NCBI GenBank assembly: GCA_002785325.1
Contig: PFMH01000112.1
Location: 1-17,624 of the forward strand
Source: a bacterium (Candidatus Howlettbacteria) CG_4_10_14_0_8_um_filter_40_9
Lineage (GTDB): Bacteria > Patescibacteriota > CPR2 > UBA1875 > GCA-2785325
Direction of reading: 5' to 3'
Length of the DNA stretch: 17,624 nucleotides
This document shows positions 6,316 to 13,911 of the stretch, piece after piece; positions within the stretch are counted from its first letter, which is position 1; each line of letters starts with the position of its first letter. The notes under the pieces were generated by a model that worked only from the letters and a program-made list of their open reading frames with translations, was not told where the DNA came from and ran no database searches. The translations under genes and the position numbers were made by a program.

Positions 6316-8256
6316 ATGGGAAAAATTATAGGAATCGACTTAGGAACTACAAACTCGGCGATGGCAGTGATGGAAGCCGGCGAGCCAACCATCATACCAA
6401 ATGCCGAGGGTAACAGGACGACGCCTTCAGTAGTCGCTATTTCGAAAAATGGCGAAAGGTTAGTGGGGCAGACGGCCAAAAGACAAGCGGTGATAAATCA
6501 CGAGAATACCGTTTTCTCAGTTAAAAGGCTGATTGGACGAAAGTACGGCGATGAAGAGGTAAAAAAAGATGTCGAGCTTATGCCGTATAAGATTGTAAAA
6601 GCAGATGGCGGCGTAAAAGTGACGATGAACGGGAAGGATCATTCGCCGGAAGAAGTCTCAGCAATGATACTTCAAAAGCTCAAAGCAGATGCCGAAGCAT
6701 ACTTGGGAGAAAAAGTAACCGAAGCGGTGATCACCGTTCCCGCTTACTTCGACGATGCGCAAAGGCAGGCGACTAAAGATGCCGGAAAGATCGCGGGCCT
6801 AGAAGTAAAAAGGATTATAAACGAGCCGACGGCGGCTTCTCTAGCTTATGGACTCGATAAGAAGAAGGAAGAGAAGATAGCCGTTTACGACCTTGGCGGC
6901 GGAACATTCGACATCTCAGTTCTTGAGCTAGGCGACGGTGTTTTCGAGGTGAAGTCGACTCACGGAGATACTCACTTAGGCGGAGATGACTTCGACCAGA
7001 AGATCATCGACTGGCTTACCGAGGAATTCAAAAAGGATCAGGGGATCGATCTAAAGACCGACACGGCTGCGTTGCAAAGACTAAAAGAAGCGGCTGAAAA
7101 AGCGAAGCAAGAGCTTTCGACGACGATGGAAACGGAGATAAACATACCTTTCGTCACTGCCGATCAGGCGGGTCCTAAGCATTTGAACATCAAGCTTACA
7201 CGTGCCAAACTGGAACAGCTCGTTGAGGAATTAATCAAAAATACTATTACTCCATGTAAAACGGCGCTCAAAGACGCCGGCGTGGAAACAAAGGATATAA
7301 ACGAAGTGATCTTGGTTGGAGGAATGACAAGGATGCCGGCAGTTCAGAAAGCGGTCAAAGATTTCTTCGGTAAAGAGCCGCTAAAAGGTGTAAATCCTGA
7401 CGAAGTGGTCGCCATCGGCGCCGCTATCCAGGGCGGAGTACTTGGCGGAGAAGTAAAAGATGTTCTTTTACTTGATGTGACACCACTTTCACTCGGGATC
7501 GAGACTATGGGGGGAGTGTCTACAAGATTGATTGAAAAAAACACCACTATTCCGACATCGGCTTCTCAGACATTCTCGACCGCGGCCGACAATCAGACAT
7601 CGGTGGAGATAAATGTTCTTCAGGGAGAGCGAGAGTTTGCCAATGACAATAAGTCGCTCGGCCGATTTATCCTTGACGGTATCCCGCCGGCGCCAAGAGG
7701 AGTTCCTCAAGTAGAGGTAAGTTTCGACATCGACGCCAATGGCATCGTCAATGTTTCCGCTAAAGACAAAGCGACAGGTAAAGAACAGAAGATCACTATT
7801 ACTGCTTCTTCAAGCCTTTCCAAAGAAGAGATTGAGAAGATGCAGAAGGATGCCGAAACTCATGCTGACGAAGATAAGAAAAAGAAAGAATTGATTGAAA
7901 TTAAAAATATGTCCGATACTTTAGTCTACACAGCTGAAAAGACTTTGAAAGATGCCGGCGATAAAGCTAAGGAAGAAGACAAAAAAGAGGTTGAGGAAAA
8001 GGTCGCTGCTCTAAAAGAAGTTATGGGCGGCGAAGATAAGGACGCGATCCAGAAAGCTTACGATGAACTCTCAACTTCGCTTCAAAAAGTAGGCGCAGCG
8101 ATGTACCAGGGTTCGGAGGGCGGAAGTCAGAGTTCAGATGTCGGAGGGGAAGAAAAAAAGGACGAACCGCAAGAAGGGGAAGTGGTGGATGACTCGCAGG
8201 CAAGCTCAGAGCAAGGGGAGAAGAAAAACGACGAAAAAGAAGACAAAAAAGAGTAA
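6316..8256 (+). CDS. dnaK: Chaperone DnaK (Hsp70)
   Basis: A full-length Hsp70 of 646 residues. The ATPase domain has the phosphate loops IGIDLGTTNS (5-14) and DLGGGTFDIS (192-201) and the adenosine motif GGMTRMPAVQ (335-344). The interdomain linker is DVLLLDVTPLS (382-392). The substrate-binding beta domain (NVLQGEREFANDNKSLG) and helical lid follow. A disordered tail of about 45 residues, rich in Gly, Ser, Glu and Lys, ends in EDKKE instead of the EEVD-like or acidic tips of better-known homologues. AAAGGAG lies 5 nt before ATG 6316. With GrpE upstream and DnaJ downstream this is the complete folding machine. A strong hairpin separates it from dnaJ. Confidence 0.99.
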   Translation: MGKIIGIDLGTTNSAMAVMEAGEPTIIPNAEGNRTTPSVVAISKNGERLVGQTAKRQAVINHENTVFSVKRLIGRKYGDEEVKKDVELMPYKIVKADGGVKVTMNGKDHSPEEVSAMILQKLKADAEAYLGEKVTEAVITVPAYFDDAQRQATKDAGKIAGLEVKRIINEPTAASLAYGLDKKKEEKIAVYDLGGGTFDISVLELGDGVFEVKSTHGDTHLGGDDFDQKIIDWLTEEFKKDQGIDLKTDTAALQRLKEAAEKAKQELSTTMETEINIPFVTADQAGPKHLNIKLTRAKLEQLVEELIKNTITPCKTALKDAGVETKDINEVILVGGMTRMPAVQKAVKDFFGKEPLKGVNPDEVVAIGAAIQGGVLGGEVKDVLLLDVTPLSLGIETMGGVSTRLIEKNTTIPTSASQTFSTAADNQTSVEINVLQGEREFANDNKSLGRFILDGIPPAPRGVPQVEVSFDIDANGIVNVSAKDKATGKEQKITITASSSLSKEEIEKMQKDAETHADEDKKKKELIEIKNMSDTLVYTAEKTLKDAGDKAKEEDKKEVEEKVAALKEVMGGEDKDAIQKAYDELSTSLQKVGAAMYQGSEGGSQSSDVGGEEKKDEPQEGEVVDDSQASSEQGEKKNDEKEDKKE

Positions 8257-8278
8257 TATCGTACTATAATAATTCACT

Positions 8279-8300
8279 GGAGCGGGCTTTAGCCCGCTCC
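8279..8300 (+). terminator. Strong hairpin between dnaK and dnaJ
   Basis: A 10-bp G/C-rich perfect inverted repeat (GGAGCGGGCT / AGCCCGCTCC) has a 2-nt loop, or 9 bp with a 4-nt loop. It lies 22 bp after the dnaK stop. Only ATTTG follows, so the U-tract is poor and it may be an attenuator or 3'-end stabiliser rather than an efficient terminator. TATAAT boxes at 8265-8270 and 8311-8316 flank it. The second could serve dnaJ but lacks a recognisable -35. Confidence 0.6.
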
Positions 8301-8367
8301 ATTTGAAGAGTATAATAGATCATATTCGTAAAATTTGTAGATTTGTATTATTGGTAATTAGTAGGAA

Positions 8368-9504
8368 ATGAAAAAAGACTATTATGAAACTTTAGGACTG
8401 AAAAAAGGTGCGACGAGCGCTGAGGTTAAGAGTGCTTATAGAAAACTGGCCCACAAGTATCACCCCGACAAGGGCGACGGCGACGAAAAGAAATTTAAAG
8501 AGGTAAATGAGGCTTATCAAAATCTATCAGATCCAAAAAAGAAACAGGTCTACGATCAGTTCGGACATAGCGGACCGTTTGGCCAAGGCGAAGGACAAGG
8601 ACAAGCGGGCGGATTTGACTGGTCGCAGTATACTCAAGGCGGACAAGCTGGCGGGTTCCAAGGAGACTTCGATTTCTCTGGAATGGGAGGTTTCTCCGAT
8701 ATATTTGAATCATTTTTTACCGGCGGAGGAAGATCTCAAGGCAGACCGGACAGAAGGGGTTCCGATCTCGAGACAGCTATAAATATTGATTTCAAAGAGT
8801 CTGTTTTTGGCGTTGAAAAAGAGCTAAATCTCACCAAAAATGCTGTTTGCGACAGGTGCAAGGGTAACGGTGCAGAGCCGGGAAGCAGTCTAAAGACCTG
8901 TCCAGAATGCAAAGGCGAGGGAAGGATAGAGTCTGTCAGAAGAACGCTCCTTGGCAATATGGTTCAGCAACAAGTCTGCCCGACTTGCGAAGGTGAAGGC
9001 AAGGTCCCGGAAAAAGTTTGCACGAAATGTCGGGGAGAAGGAAGAGTTAAGGAATCTTCGAAGATCAAAGTAAAGATTCCGGCCGGAGTAGAAAATGGCT
9101 CGACGGTTCGGATAAATGGTGCCGGGGAAGCGGGAAAGAAAGGCGGAACAAGCGGGGACTTATATATCCGAATTATCGTAAAACCGGATGCAAGGTTTAG
9201 GAGAGAAGGGTACAATATATCAAACAGTACGGAAATATCATTTCCTGAAGCGGCACTTGGGACGACAGTAGAAGTTTTAACAGTTGACGGTCCTATAAAA
9301 CTCAAAATTCCCGCAGGAACTCAAAGCGGTAAAGTTTTTAAACTTTCTGATAAAGGCGTCGTCCATCCTGCAAGCGGTCGAAGAGGCGGTCATCTTGTTG
9401 AGGTAAATGTTCTTACTCCATCCCGACTCTCCAAAAAACAAAAGGAACTTTTAGAAGAATTGCAAAAAGAGGACGGCGAGCCGAAGAAGAGATGGTTTGG
9501 ATAA
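8368..9504 (+). CDS. dnaJ: Co-chaperone DnaJ (type I Hsp40)
   Basis: A 378-residue type I J-protein that stimulates DnaK ATPase and delivers substrates. The J domain carries HPD at 32-34. A Gly/Phe/Gln-rich linker (about 66-125) follows, then a zinc-binding region of four CxxCxGxG-type repeats with cysteines at 161/164, 178/181, 204/207 and 218/221. The C-terminal substrate-binding domains contain IPAGVENGSTVRINGAGE and LKIPAGTQSGKVFKL. All hallmarks are present and the length is typical. The ribosome site is AGGA, tightly spaced to ATG 8368. The stop codon overlaps the start of the next gene by 8 nt. Confidence 0.98.
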   Translation: MKKDYYETLGLKKGATSAEVKSAYRKLAHKYHPDKGDGDEKKFKEVNEAYQNLSDPKKKQVYDQFGHSGPFGQGEGQGQAGGFDWSQYTQGGQAGGFQGDFDFSGMGGFSDIFESFFTGGGRSQGRPDRRGSDLETAINIDFKESVFGVEKELNLTKNAVCDRCKGNGAEPGSSLKTCPECKGEGRIESVRRTLLGNMVQQQVCPTCEGEGKVPEKVCTKCRGEGRVKESSKIKVKIPAGVENGSTVRINGAGEAGKKGGTSGDLYIRIIVKPDARFRREGYNISNSTEISFPEAALGTTVEVLTVDGPIKLKIPAGTQSGKVFKLSDKGVVHPASGRRGGHLVEVNVLTPSRLSKKQKELLEELQKEDGEPKKRWFG

Positions 9505-10096
9505 AATAAATTCAAATATAAAGGTTGAAATTACGGGGAAAAATTTAAAAGTGAGTAAAAAGCATATAAAACAGTTGATCAACTTTATAACATTCTTAAG
9601 GGTTCTTTCTCCTTTATATCTTTTATTTAATAGTTCTAAAAGCGCTCTTTTTGTGCTTTTAATATTTGGAATTTTTACAGACATGGAAGGTTTGATAGCA
9701 AGGAAGTATAAGGTAGCCAATACTAATGGCAGGGTGTTTGATTCATTCGCTGATATGGTTGGTTTTGGTCTCAATACAACAATAATTGCAATGTTAAATT
9801 TCGGTTTTGCAATTTTCCCTTATGCTGTATTTTTCTTTACAAGCGTTGTTTGGAGGGAATTAAGAATTATAAAGTATTACATAAGAAAAGAACGATATAT
9901 AAGAGGGATGCCACTTATTCTTTCTTTAGCGATATTATTAACCATAAGTCTTTTCATCTGGTCAGCCGAAATGTTTAAAATATTTTTTGTATTAGCAGGT
10001 TTGAGTTATTTTGTACCATTTAAACTTTTCCCTGATCAGTTAGCACTGAGATTATCAAAAATGGCAAGATATTCTGGCGTAGATTCAATAAGTTAG
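9497..10096 (+). CDS. CDP-alcohol phosphotransferase-family membrane protein, degenerate motif
   Basis: A 199-residue integral membrane protein with about five or six hydrophobic segments. The region 61-86 matches the CDP-alcohol phosphatidyltransferase signature in spacing, DxxDGxxARx8GxxxDxxxD. It reads T61-D-M-E64-G65, A68-R69, G78, D82, D86, so the first Asp is Thr and the second is Glu, while the last two Asp, the Gly and the AR pair are kept. Family members move a phosphoalcohol from a CDP-alcohol to an acceptor in phospholipid synthesis. Whether this one does so with two changed metal ligands is open. I use TTG 9497, overlapping the dnaJ stop; GTG 9551 is an alternative and neither has a convincing ribosome site. 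The gene is visibly more A/T-rich than dnaJ, which hints at transfer. It faces the next gene tail to tail with 1 nt between. Confidence 0.75.
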   Translation: MDKINSNIKVEITGKNLKVSKKHIKQLINFITFLRVLSPLYLLFNSSKSALFVLLIFGIFTDMEGLIARKYKVANTNGRVFDSFADMVGFGLNTTIIAMLNFGFAIFPYAVFFFTSVVWRELRIIKYYIRKERYIRGMPLILSLAILLTISLFIWSAEMFKIFFVLAGLSYFVPFKLFPDQLALRLSKMARYSGVDSIS

Positions 10097-10097
10097 T

Positions 10098-10628
10098 CTA
10101 TTTTGTGATAAGAATGCTTAAAAATTTATCTTTAATGATATCAAGTACTTTCTTAGGAGCGTAGAATTCTAGATCTGATGATTCTCTTTTAGCTAAATTC
10201 TTGAGTCTACTTGATGATATTTTTTTGTACTCGTCTGGCACAGGTATCAAAATGAGTTTTGTCCATAAATTTTCAACATCGTAATGTTTTGCAAGTTTTT
10301 TTGTATATTCAATATCTTTATTGTTTCTAATACCTCTTACTACTTTCTTTGCTTTAAGCAGAAATTTTTTAATCTCTTCTCGGTTTCTAGCTAAAAAAAT
10401 ATGTTCATTGTTGAGATATAGTTTAGCGATCTCTCTCCTTTCTTCTAAACTAAAAAGACATTCTTCTTTTAGTTCGTTTTGACATATGATGAGATTAACA
10501 GTTTCTCCAATAATTTCTTCGGCGGTCCTTTTTGTGTTTAAGTGAGAAAAATGCATTGGATCAACACTAGCAACATAAACATTTTTTGGATAATTAAAAT
10601 TTTCAATATTTTCTTTTCGTATTTTCAT
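10098..10628 (-). CDS. CoaD-like nucleotidyltransferase (HxxH family)
   Basis: A 176-residue protein of the nucleotidylyltransferase superfamily. The ATP/CTP-binding motif is DPMHFSHL (H26, H29). FSLEERREIAKLYL, VVRGIRNNKDIEYTKKLAK (R98, R101) and ISSSRLKNLA (137-146) match the order of motifs in pantetheine-phosphate adenylyltransferase (CoaD) closely. It may be a CoaD making dephospho-CoA, or a paralogue with another phospho-substrate. The start of the fold reads VYVASVDP rather than the usual YPGSFDP. It is more A/T-rich than its surroundings, like its convergent neighbour. No Shine-Dalgarno precedes ATG 10628, but an extended -10 box ends 6 nt upstream, so the mRNA is probably leaderless. 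Confidence 0.82.
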   Translation of the reverse strand: MKIRKENIENFNYPKNVYVASVDPMHFSHLNTKRTAEEIIGETVNLIICQNELKEECLFSLEERREIAKLYLNNEHIFLARNREEIKKFLLKAKKVVRGIRNNKDIEYTKKLAKHYDVENLWTKLILIPVPDEYKKISSSRLKNLAKRESSDLEFYAPKKVLDIIKDKFLSILITK

Positions 10629-10634
10629 AACATT

Positions 10635-10643
10635 ATTCTACCA
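10635..10643 (-). promoter_or_regulatory. Extended -10 promoter for CoaD-like gene (leaderless)
   Basis: On the minus strand TGGTAGAAT (TGn plus -10 hexamer TAGAAT) ends 6 nt before ATG 10628. The transcript would start at or within a base of the start codon, consistent with the absence of a ribosome site. No clear -35 is visible. Confidence 0.55.
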
Positions 10644-10657
10644 GAATCTTTTCCTTG

Positions 10658-10686
10658 TTGCATTTGAAACTTATAAATCCTATAAT
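10658..10686 (+). promoter_or_regulatory. Promoter of the small membrane protein gene
   Basis: TTGCAT (10658-10663, partial match to -35) and TATAAT (10681-10686, perfect -10) are 17 bp apart. Transcription would start near 10693, just before AAGGAGG (10694-10700), giving a very short leader. Confidence 0.6.
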
Positions 10687-10709
10687 TCTACTTAAGGAGG
10701 AGGGACCAG

Positions 10710-11222
10710 ATGAACCTAAGTTGGGACTTTTTTATCATGATGTTTTTCGTCGTAATGACGGTTTACGGCTTGCTTTTGGGTAAGAGTCGTGTTTTCGGTA
10801 TACTTTTAAATACTTACGCAGGCTTCGTGATCGCTCAAGAAGGGGGGGAGATAGTTTTCAACTATATAAAAAGAGCGGCTTCTATAAATGGCGCTTTGAG
10901 TACATCTTATTTTGGCGCAAAACTTTTGACCTTTACCGCCGTAGTTTTTATTCTGACCTTGAAAGGGGAGCTTTCAGGATATGAAGATAGAGGGATGCAC
11001 TCTACTGTTATGACGGCGATATACGGATTTCTTTCTGCGGGGCTCATACTTTCAAGCGTCTTTGCTTTTATGGGTGAGACCGAGAAACAGCATATCATTT
11101 CAGTTTCCAGTCTTGCTTCACAAGTTGCTGACTACAGACTGGTGTGGTTGGTTGCTCCGATAGGCGCCGTTATCGTTGCCGGTTTCTTAAGAGGAAAAGG
11201 GAATAACCCGAGGAACTATTAA
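10710..11222 (+). CDS. Small polytopic membrane protein, CvpA-like topology
   Basis: A 170-residue protein with about five hydrophobic segments (roughly 7-23, 28-43, 68-84, 100-121, 144-160) and a short basic C-terminus. I do not recognise a defined family. The opening pattern, a first membrane helix, a GKSRVFG turn and a second helix with NTYAGFVIA, resembles CvpA-type proteins, but that is weak. AAGGAGGAGGG precedes ATG 10710, a strong ribosome site. It is a single-gene unit with its own promoter and a clean terminator 26 bp after the stop. Base composition is again like the bulk of the window, unlike the A/T-rich pair upstream. Confidence 0.8.
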   Translation: MNLSWDFFIMMFFVVMTVYGLLLGKSRVFGILLNTYAGFVIAQEGGEIVFNYIKRAASINGALSTSYFGAKLLTFTAVVFILTLKGELSGYEDRGMHSTVMTAIYGFLSAGLILSSVFAFMGETEKQHIISVSSLASQVADYRLVWLVAPIGAVIVAGFLRGKGNNPRNY

Positions 11223-11247
11223 ATATTATTATAATAAAAATAAACTC

Positions 11248-11272
11248 AAAAATCTCCGAAAGGAGATTTTTT
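11248..11272 (+). terminator. Intrinsic terminator with GAAA tetraloop
   Basis: A 10-bp stem (AAAAATCTCC / GGAGATTTTT) encloses a GAAA tetraloop, with a 6-T run at 11267-11272. It ends transcription of the membrane protein gene. The A-run on its other side makes it usable for the opposing tRNA-Lys transcript as well, whose 3' end lies 3 nt away. Confidence 0.9.
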
Positions 11273-11274
11273 AA

Positions 11275-11351
11275 TGGTGGGTCGTCTGGGACTCGAACCC
11301 AGGACACCCTGCTTAAAAGGCAGGTGCTCTAACCAACTGAGCTAACGACCC
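11275..11351 (-). tRNA. tRNA-Lys (anticodon UUU)
   Basis: A complete cloverleaf on the minus strand. The acceptor is GGGTCGT / ACGACCC, the D arm is closed by GCTC/GAGC, the anticodon arm is CCTGC-CTTTTAA-GCAGG with anticodon TTT, and the T arm is CTGGG-TTCGAGT-CCCAG. The discriminator is A and a CCA end is encoded. It lies between two hairpins. TAATAT on the minus strand, 7 nt before the 5' end, is a plausible -10 box. Confidence 0.97.
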
Positions 11352-11366
11352 TTGAAAAATATTATT

Positions 11367-11391
11367 CCTGCTAGAGCAGGTTTCTTTTTTT
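11367..11391 (+). terminator. Terminator-like hairpin upstream of tRNA-Lys, plus-strand polarity
   Basis: CCTGC-TAGA-GCAGG is followed by TTTCTTTTTTT, a good plus-strand intrinsic terminator. No plus-strand gene lies just before it. It may stop antisense transcription through the tRNA or protect comEC. As DNA it also sits just upstream of the possible tRNA-Lys -10 box, so an operator-like role is possible. Confidence 0.6.
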
Positions 11392-11399
11392 AAATATAG

Positions 11400-11424
11400 A
11401 TTTTCGATCAGCCGAGAATGACAA
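11400..11424 (+). repeat. REP-like palindromic repeat, degenerate copy
   Basis: TAG-ATTTTCG-ATCAGC-CGAGAAT-GACAA. It is a 7-bp hairpin with one G-T pair, matching the TRGATTCCYG...CGGGAATGACA pattern of three further copies at 16115, 16751 and 17368. Confidence 0.55.
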
Positions 11425-11508
11425 TGGATTTATTTTACTCTATTTTGACAGCTTTTTCAACCCAAATTTAGTGATTTTCGAGCGTCGTAATTTCAAAGTA
11501 TTTTATTA

Positions 11509-11517
11509 TGTTATAAT
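11509..11517 (+). promoter_or_regulatory. Extended -10 promoter of comEC (leaderless)
   Basis: TGTTATAAT is a consensus extended -10 (TGnTATAAT) ending 6 nt before ATG 11524. Transcription should begin at the A of the start codon. No Shine-Dalgarno is present, so the message would be leaderless. Confidence 0.65.
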
Positions 11518-11523
11518 TTTTTT

Positions 11524-13020
11524 ATGAAAGCTAAAGCATTTTCGATAATACTTTTGTCTTTTGTGGCGGGAATATTTGTAGCGCCATTTTTTGATATTGA
11601 TACTAGTTTGCTTAAATATATAGCGCTTGGTATTTTTATCATTTCACTTTTATTTTTCCGAAAAAATATCTGGATTCGAACCGCTCTGATCTCACTGGCA
11701 GTTTTTTTATTTGCGATTTTCCGATATGGAGCAGTCCAACCAGAGGACAATCCTGCATGGATCGGACATTATAACGGCAAGAAAGTTGAAATAGTCGGAG
11801 TTGTTGACTCAGAACCGGAAAAAGATATAGTTACCAAGTTTGTCGTTGACGTTTTAAACGTCGATGGGAAAAAAGATGTAAGTGGGAAGATAATGGTGAC
11901 GGTCAGAAACTATCCCGCCTATAAATTCGGCGATAAGATAAAGATTTCCGGTGAACTAAAAGAGCCCCCAGCTTTCGAAGACTTTTCTTATAAAGATTAT
12001 CTATCAAGGTTCGGTATTTTTTCGGTGATGGATTTTCCGGATGTCGAAAAGACTGCAGGTCAGTATGTAGAAAGAGGCACATTTAAAAATATATGGTTTG
12101 GAACGCGAGTCAATCTAAATAGTATCAGAAAGACATTTGAGTCAGGTATCGAGAAGACCTTGCCAGAACCGCATGCTTCTTTTATGACGGGTCTTATCCT
12201 CGGAAGCAAAAAGTCTATCCCGGAATGGCTGTTAGAGGACTTTAAAAAGACGGGGACAACTCATATTATCGCTCTTTCGGGATTCAATATTACGATCATC
12301 GTTATGGTCTTAAAAAATCTGACCCACGGTTTCTCGCGACGGCTTAGCTTTTGGCTTCCGATACTCGGGGTTTTCCTTTTTGTTCTTCTGACTGGAGCGC
12401 AGGCGTCGGTGGTGAGGGCGGCGATCATGGGGTCGATGCTTCTCTTGGCTACGAGACTGGGACGGCAGAGCAACGCTTTTGTATCCATTGCCTTTACGGC
12501 AGTCATTATGATATATTTGAATCCTTTGATTCTCCGATTTGACATCGGTTTCCAACTTTCTTTTGCCGCGCTTGTGGGGCTTATATATGTAGCGCCGTTT
12601 ATCGATAAATATTTTTTACGTTTTCCAAAGATTATTGCCGAAAACTTAAGTTTGACTTTAGCCGCTCAGATAGCGGCTGCTCCGATAATTATTTACAATT
12701 TCAAAAGCTTGTCACTCATCGCGCCTGTAGCGAATGTCCTTATCTTGCCTCTGATACCGTTAGTTATGGCAGTAGGGTTTGTATCAACCGTAATGGCAAT
12801 AGTTTTCGAGCCGCTCGGAAGGCTTTTCGGATATGTATCTTATGGATTTTTGGAATATATGATCCGTGTGGCTGGGTATCTCTCGTCCGTGTCTCTTGTT
12901 AGCATAGATATAGATATGAAGAGCCCGATCTATATCCTTGTCTACTACTTTTTACTTTTTGATATATACTTGATCTTAAGTAAAAGAAAAATAATAAAAG
13001 AAAAAGAGTATGAAAGATAA
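11524..13020 (+). CDS. comEC: ComEC/Rec2 DNA-uptake channel protein (channel half)
   Basis: A 498-residue polytopic membrane protein. Two or three N-terminal hydrophobic segments (6-66) lead into a soluble OB-like domain of the DUF4131 type (about 80-185). The Competence domain (about 215-480) carries THIIALSGFNI (246-256), matching the GxxHLLAISGxH signature, and many membrane helices. ComEC forms the inner-membrane channel that takes up single-stranded DNA. Classical ComEC is about 700-800 residues with a C-terminal metallo-beta-lactamase domain. Here the protein stops after the channel and the lactamase domain is the next gene, overlapping by 11 nt. Both together make one normal ComEC. A leaderless promoter precedes it. 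Confidence 0.93.
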   Translation: MKAKAFSIILLSFVAGIFVAPFFDIDTSLLKYIALGIFIISLLFFRKNIWIRTALISLAVFLFAIFRYGAVQPEDNPAWIGHYNGKKVEIVGVVDSEPEKDIVTKFVVDVLNVDGKKDVSGKIMVTVRNYPAYKFGDKIKISGELKEPPAFEDFSYKDYLSRFGIFSVMDFPDVEKTAGQYVERGTFKNIWFGTRVNLNSIRKTFESGIEKTLPEPHASFMTGLILGSKKSIPEWLLEDFKKTGTTHIIALSGFNITIIVMVLKNLTHGFSRRLSFWLPILGVFLFVLLTGAQASVVRAAIMGSMLLLATRLGRQSNAFVSIAFTAVIMIYLNPLILRFDIGFQLSFAALVGLIYVAPFIDKYFLRFPKIIAENLSLTLAAQIAAAPIIIYNFKSLSLIAPVANVLILPLIPLVMAVGFVSTVMAIVFEPLGRLFGYVSYGFLEYMIRVAGYLSSVSLVSIDIDMKSPIYILVYYFLLFDIYLILSKRKIIKEKEYER

Positions 13021-13870
13021 GATAAAAAAGTTAGCGCCGGCTTTTTCCGCAATTATTTTAGTCTTAAATGTGTATGTTTGGTCAGCGTATGCGAAACCGA
13101 TTGACCATAATTTGCATTTATCTATGTTTGATGTGGGTCAAGGTGATTCATTTTACTTTAGAACACCGGAAGGCCAAGATGTTTTGATCGATGGCAGTCC
13201 GGGCAGAAGCGTTCTTTCAGAGCTGGGGAAGACAATGCCTTTTTATGACTGTCATATAGATATTGTGATTGCGACCCATCCGGATCTTGACCATATCGGA
13301 GGTCTGACAAGCGTCTTGGAGAAGTATGATGTAGGCCGTTTTATGATGACCGGAGTAAACGGTAAAACGGAGGATTATGAAGAACTCAAAGATCTTTTGG
13401 AGGAAAAAGATATTCTCGTTACTATTGCTCAAAAAGGAGAGACGATAAAATTTAGCGATGAACTAAAAATGGAGATTTTAGCTCCGGAAAATATGAACGG
13501 AAAAAGTATAGAAAATATCAATGACAGCTCTATCGTTGGGCTTTTGAGATTTAAGGACTTTGAAATACTGCTTACAGGAGATGCGGAGCTTGCCGAGTGG
13601 GAAGATATCTTAAATACATTTCCCAAAGATCGAAAAATTGAAATTTTGAAGATTTCTCATCATGGGAGCAAAAACGGAACTACAGAAAAAATATTGGCTG
13701 GTATAAAACCAGAAACCGCGCTTATATCTGTGGGGAAAAGCAATAGATACGGCCACCCGCACAAAGAAGTTTTAAGTGCATTGGAGAAATTTGGAGTTAA
13801 GGTTTTGAGGACTGATGAGAAAGGAACCATCGAGATCGTTTCGGATGGGGATCATTACCAGATAAAATAG
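13010..13870 (+). CDS. ComEC-type metallo-beta-lactamase domain protein
   Basis: A 286-residue protein with one N-terminal membrane anchor (about 10-27) and a metallo-beta-lactamase fold outside it. Metal ligands are visible: H90-P-D92-L-D94-H95 in ATHPDLDHIGG, D191 in LLTGDAE, and H217-H218 in ISHHGS. MFDVGQGDSF and GHPHKEV near the C-terminus are typical of the ComEC lactamase domain, thought to act as the nuclease that degrades one DNA strand during uptake. The gene starts inside the last codons of comEC, giving translational coupling and 1:1 production. The split is neat, with a new membrane anchor that would place the domain on the same side as in the fused protein. Confidence 0.93.
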   Translation: MKDKIKKLAPAFSAIILVLNVYVWSAYAKPIDHNLHLSMFDVGQGDSFYFRTPEGQDVLIDGSPGRSVLSELGKTMPFYDCHIDIVIATHPDLDHIGGLTSVLEKYDVGRFMMTGVNGKTEDYEELKDLLEEKDILVTIAQKGETIKFSDELKMEILAPENMNGKSIENINDSSIVGLLRFKDFEILLTGDAELAEWEDILNTFPKDRKIEILKISHHGSKNGTTEKILAGIKPETALISVGKSNRYGHPHKEVLSALEKFGVKVLRTDEKGTIEIVSDGDHYQIK

Positions 13871-13899
13871 CTTAAGCTTAATATTTCAAGAAAAAGGCC

Positions 13900-13905
13900 T
13901 ATAAT
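13900..13905 (+). promoter_or_regulatory. -10 box of the GGDEF gene (leaderless)
   Basis: TATAAT ends 6 nt before ATG 13912 and there is no Shine-Dalgarno, so the transcript should be leaderless. The -35 is poor. A 10-bp palindrome TTAAGCTTAA (13872-13881) overlaps that position and could be an operator. Confidence 0.55.
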
Positions 13906-13911
13906 ATTGGT

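Noticed and set aside
8964..9305. 113-codon minus-strand ORF inside dnaJ
   Set aside because: It lies antisense to the zinc-binding and substrate domains of DnaJ, with composition explained by the opposite strand.
9451..9774. Minus-strand ORF across the dnaJ end and the CDP-alcohol gene
   Set aside because: The plus-strand gene has a recognisable family motif in the same bases; the minus frame has none.
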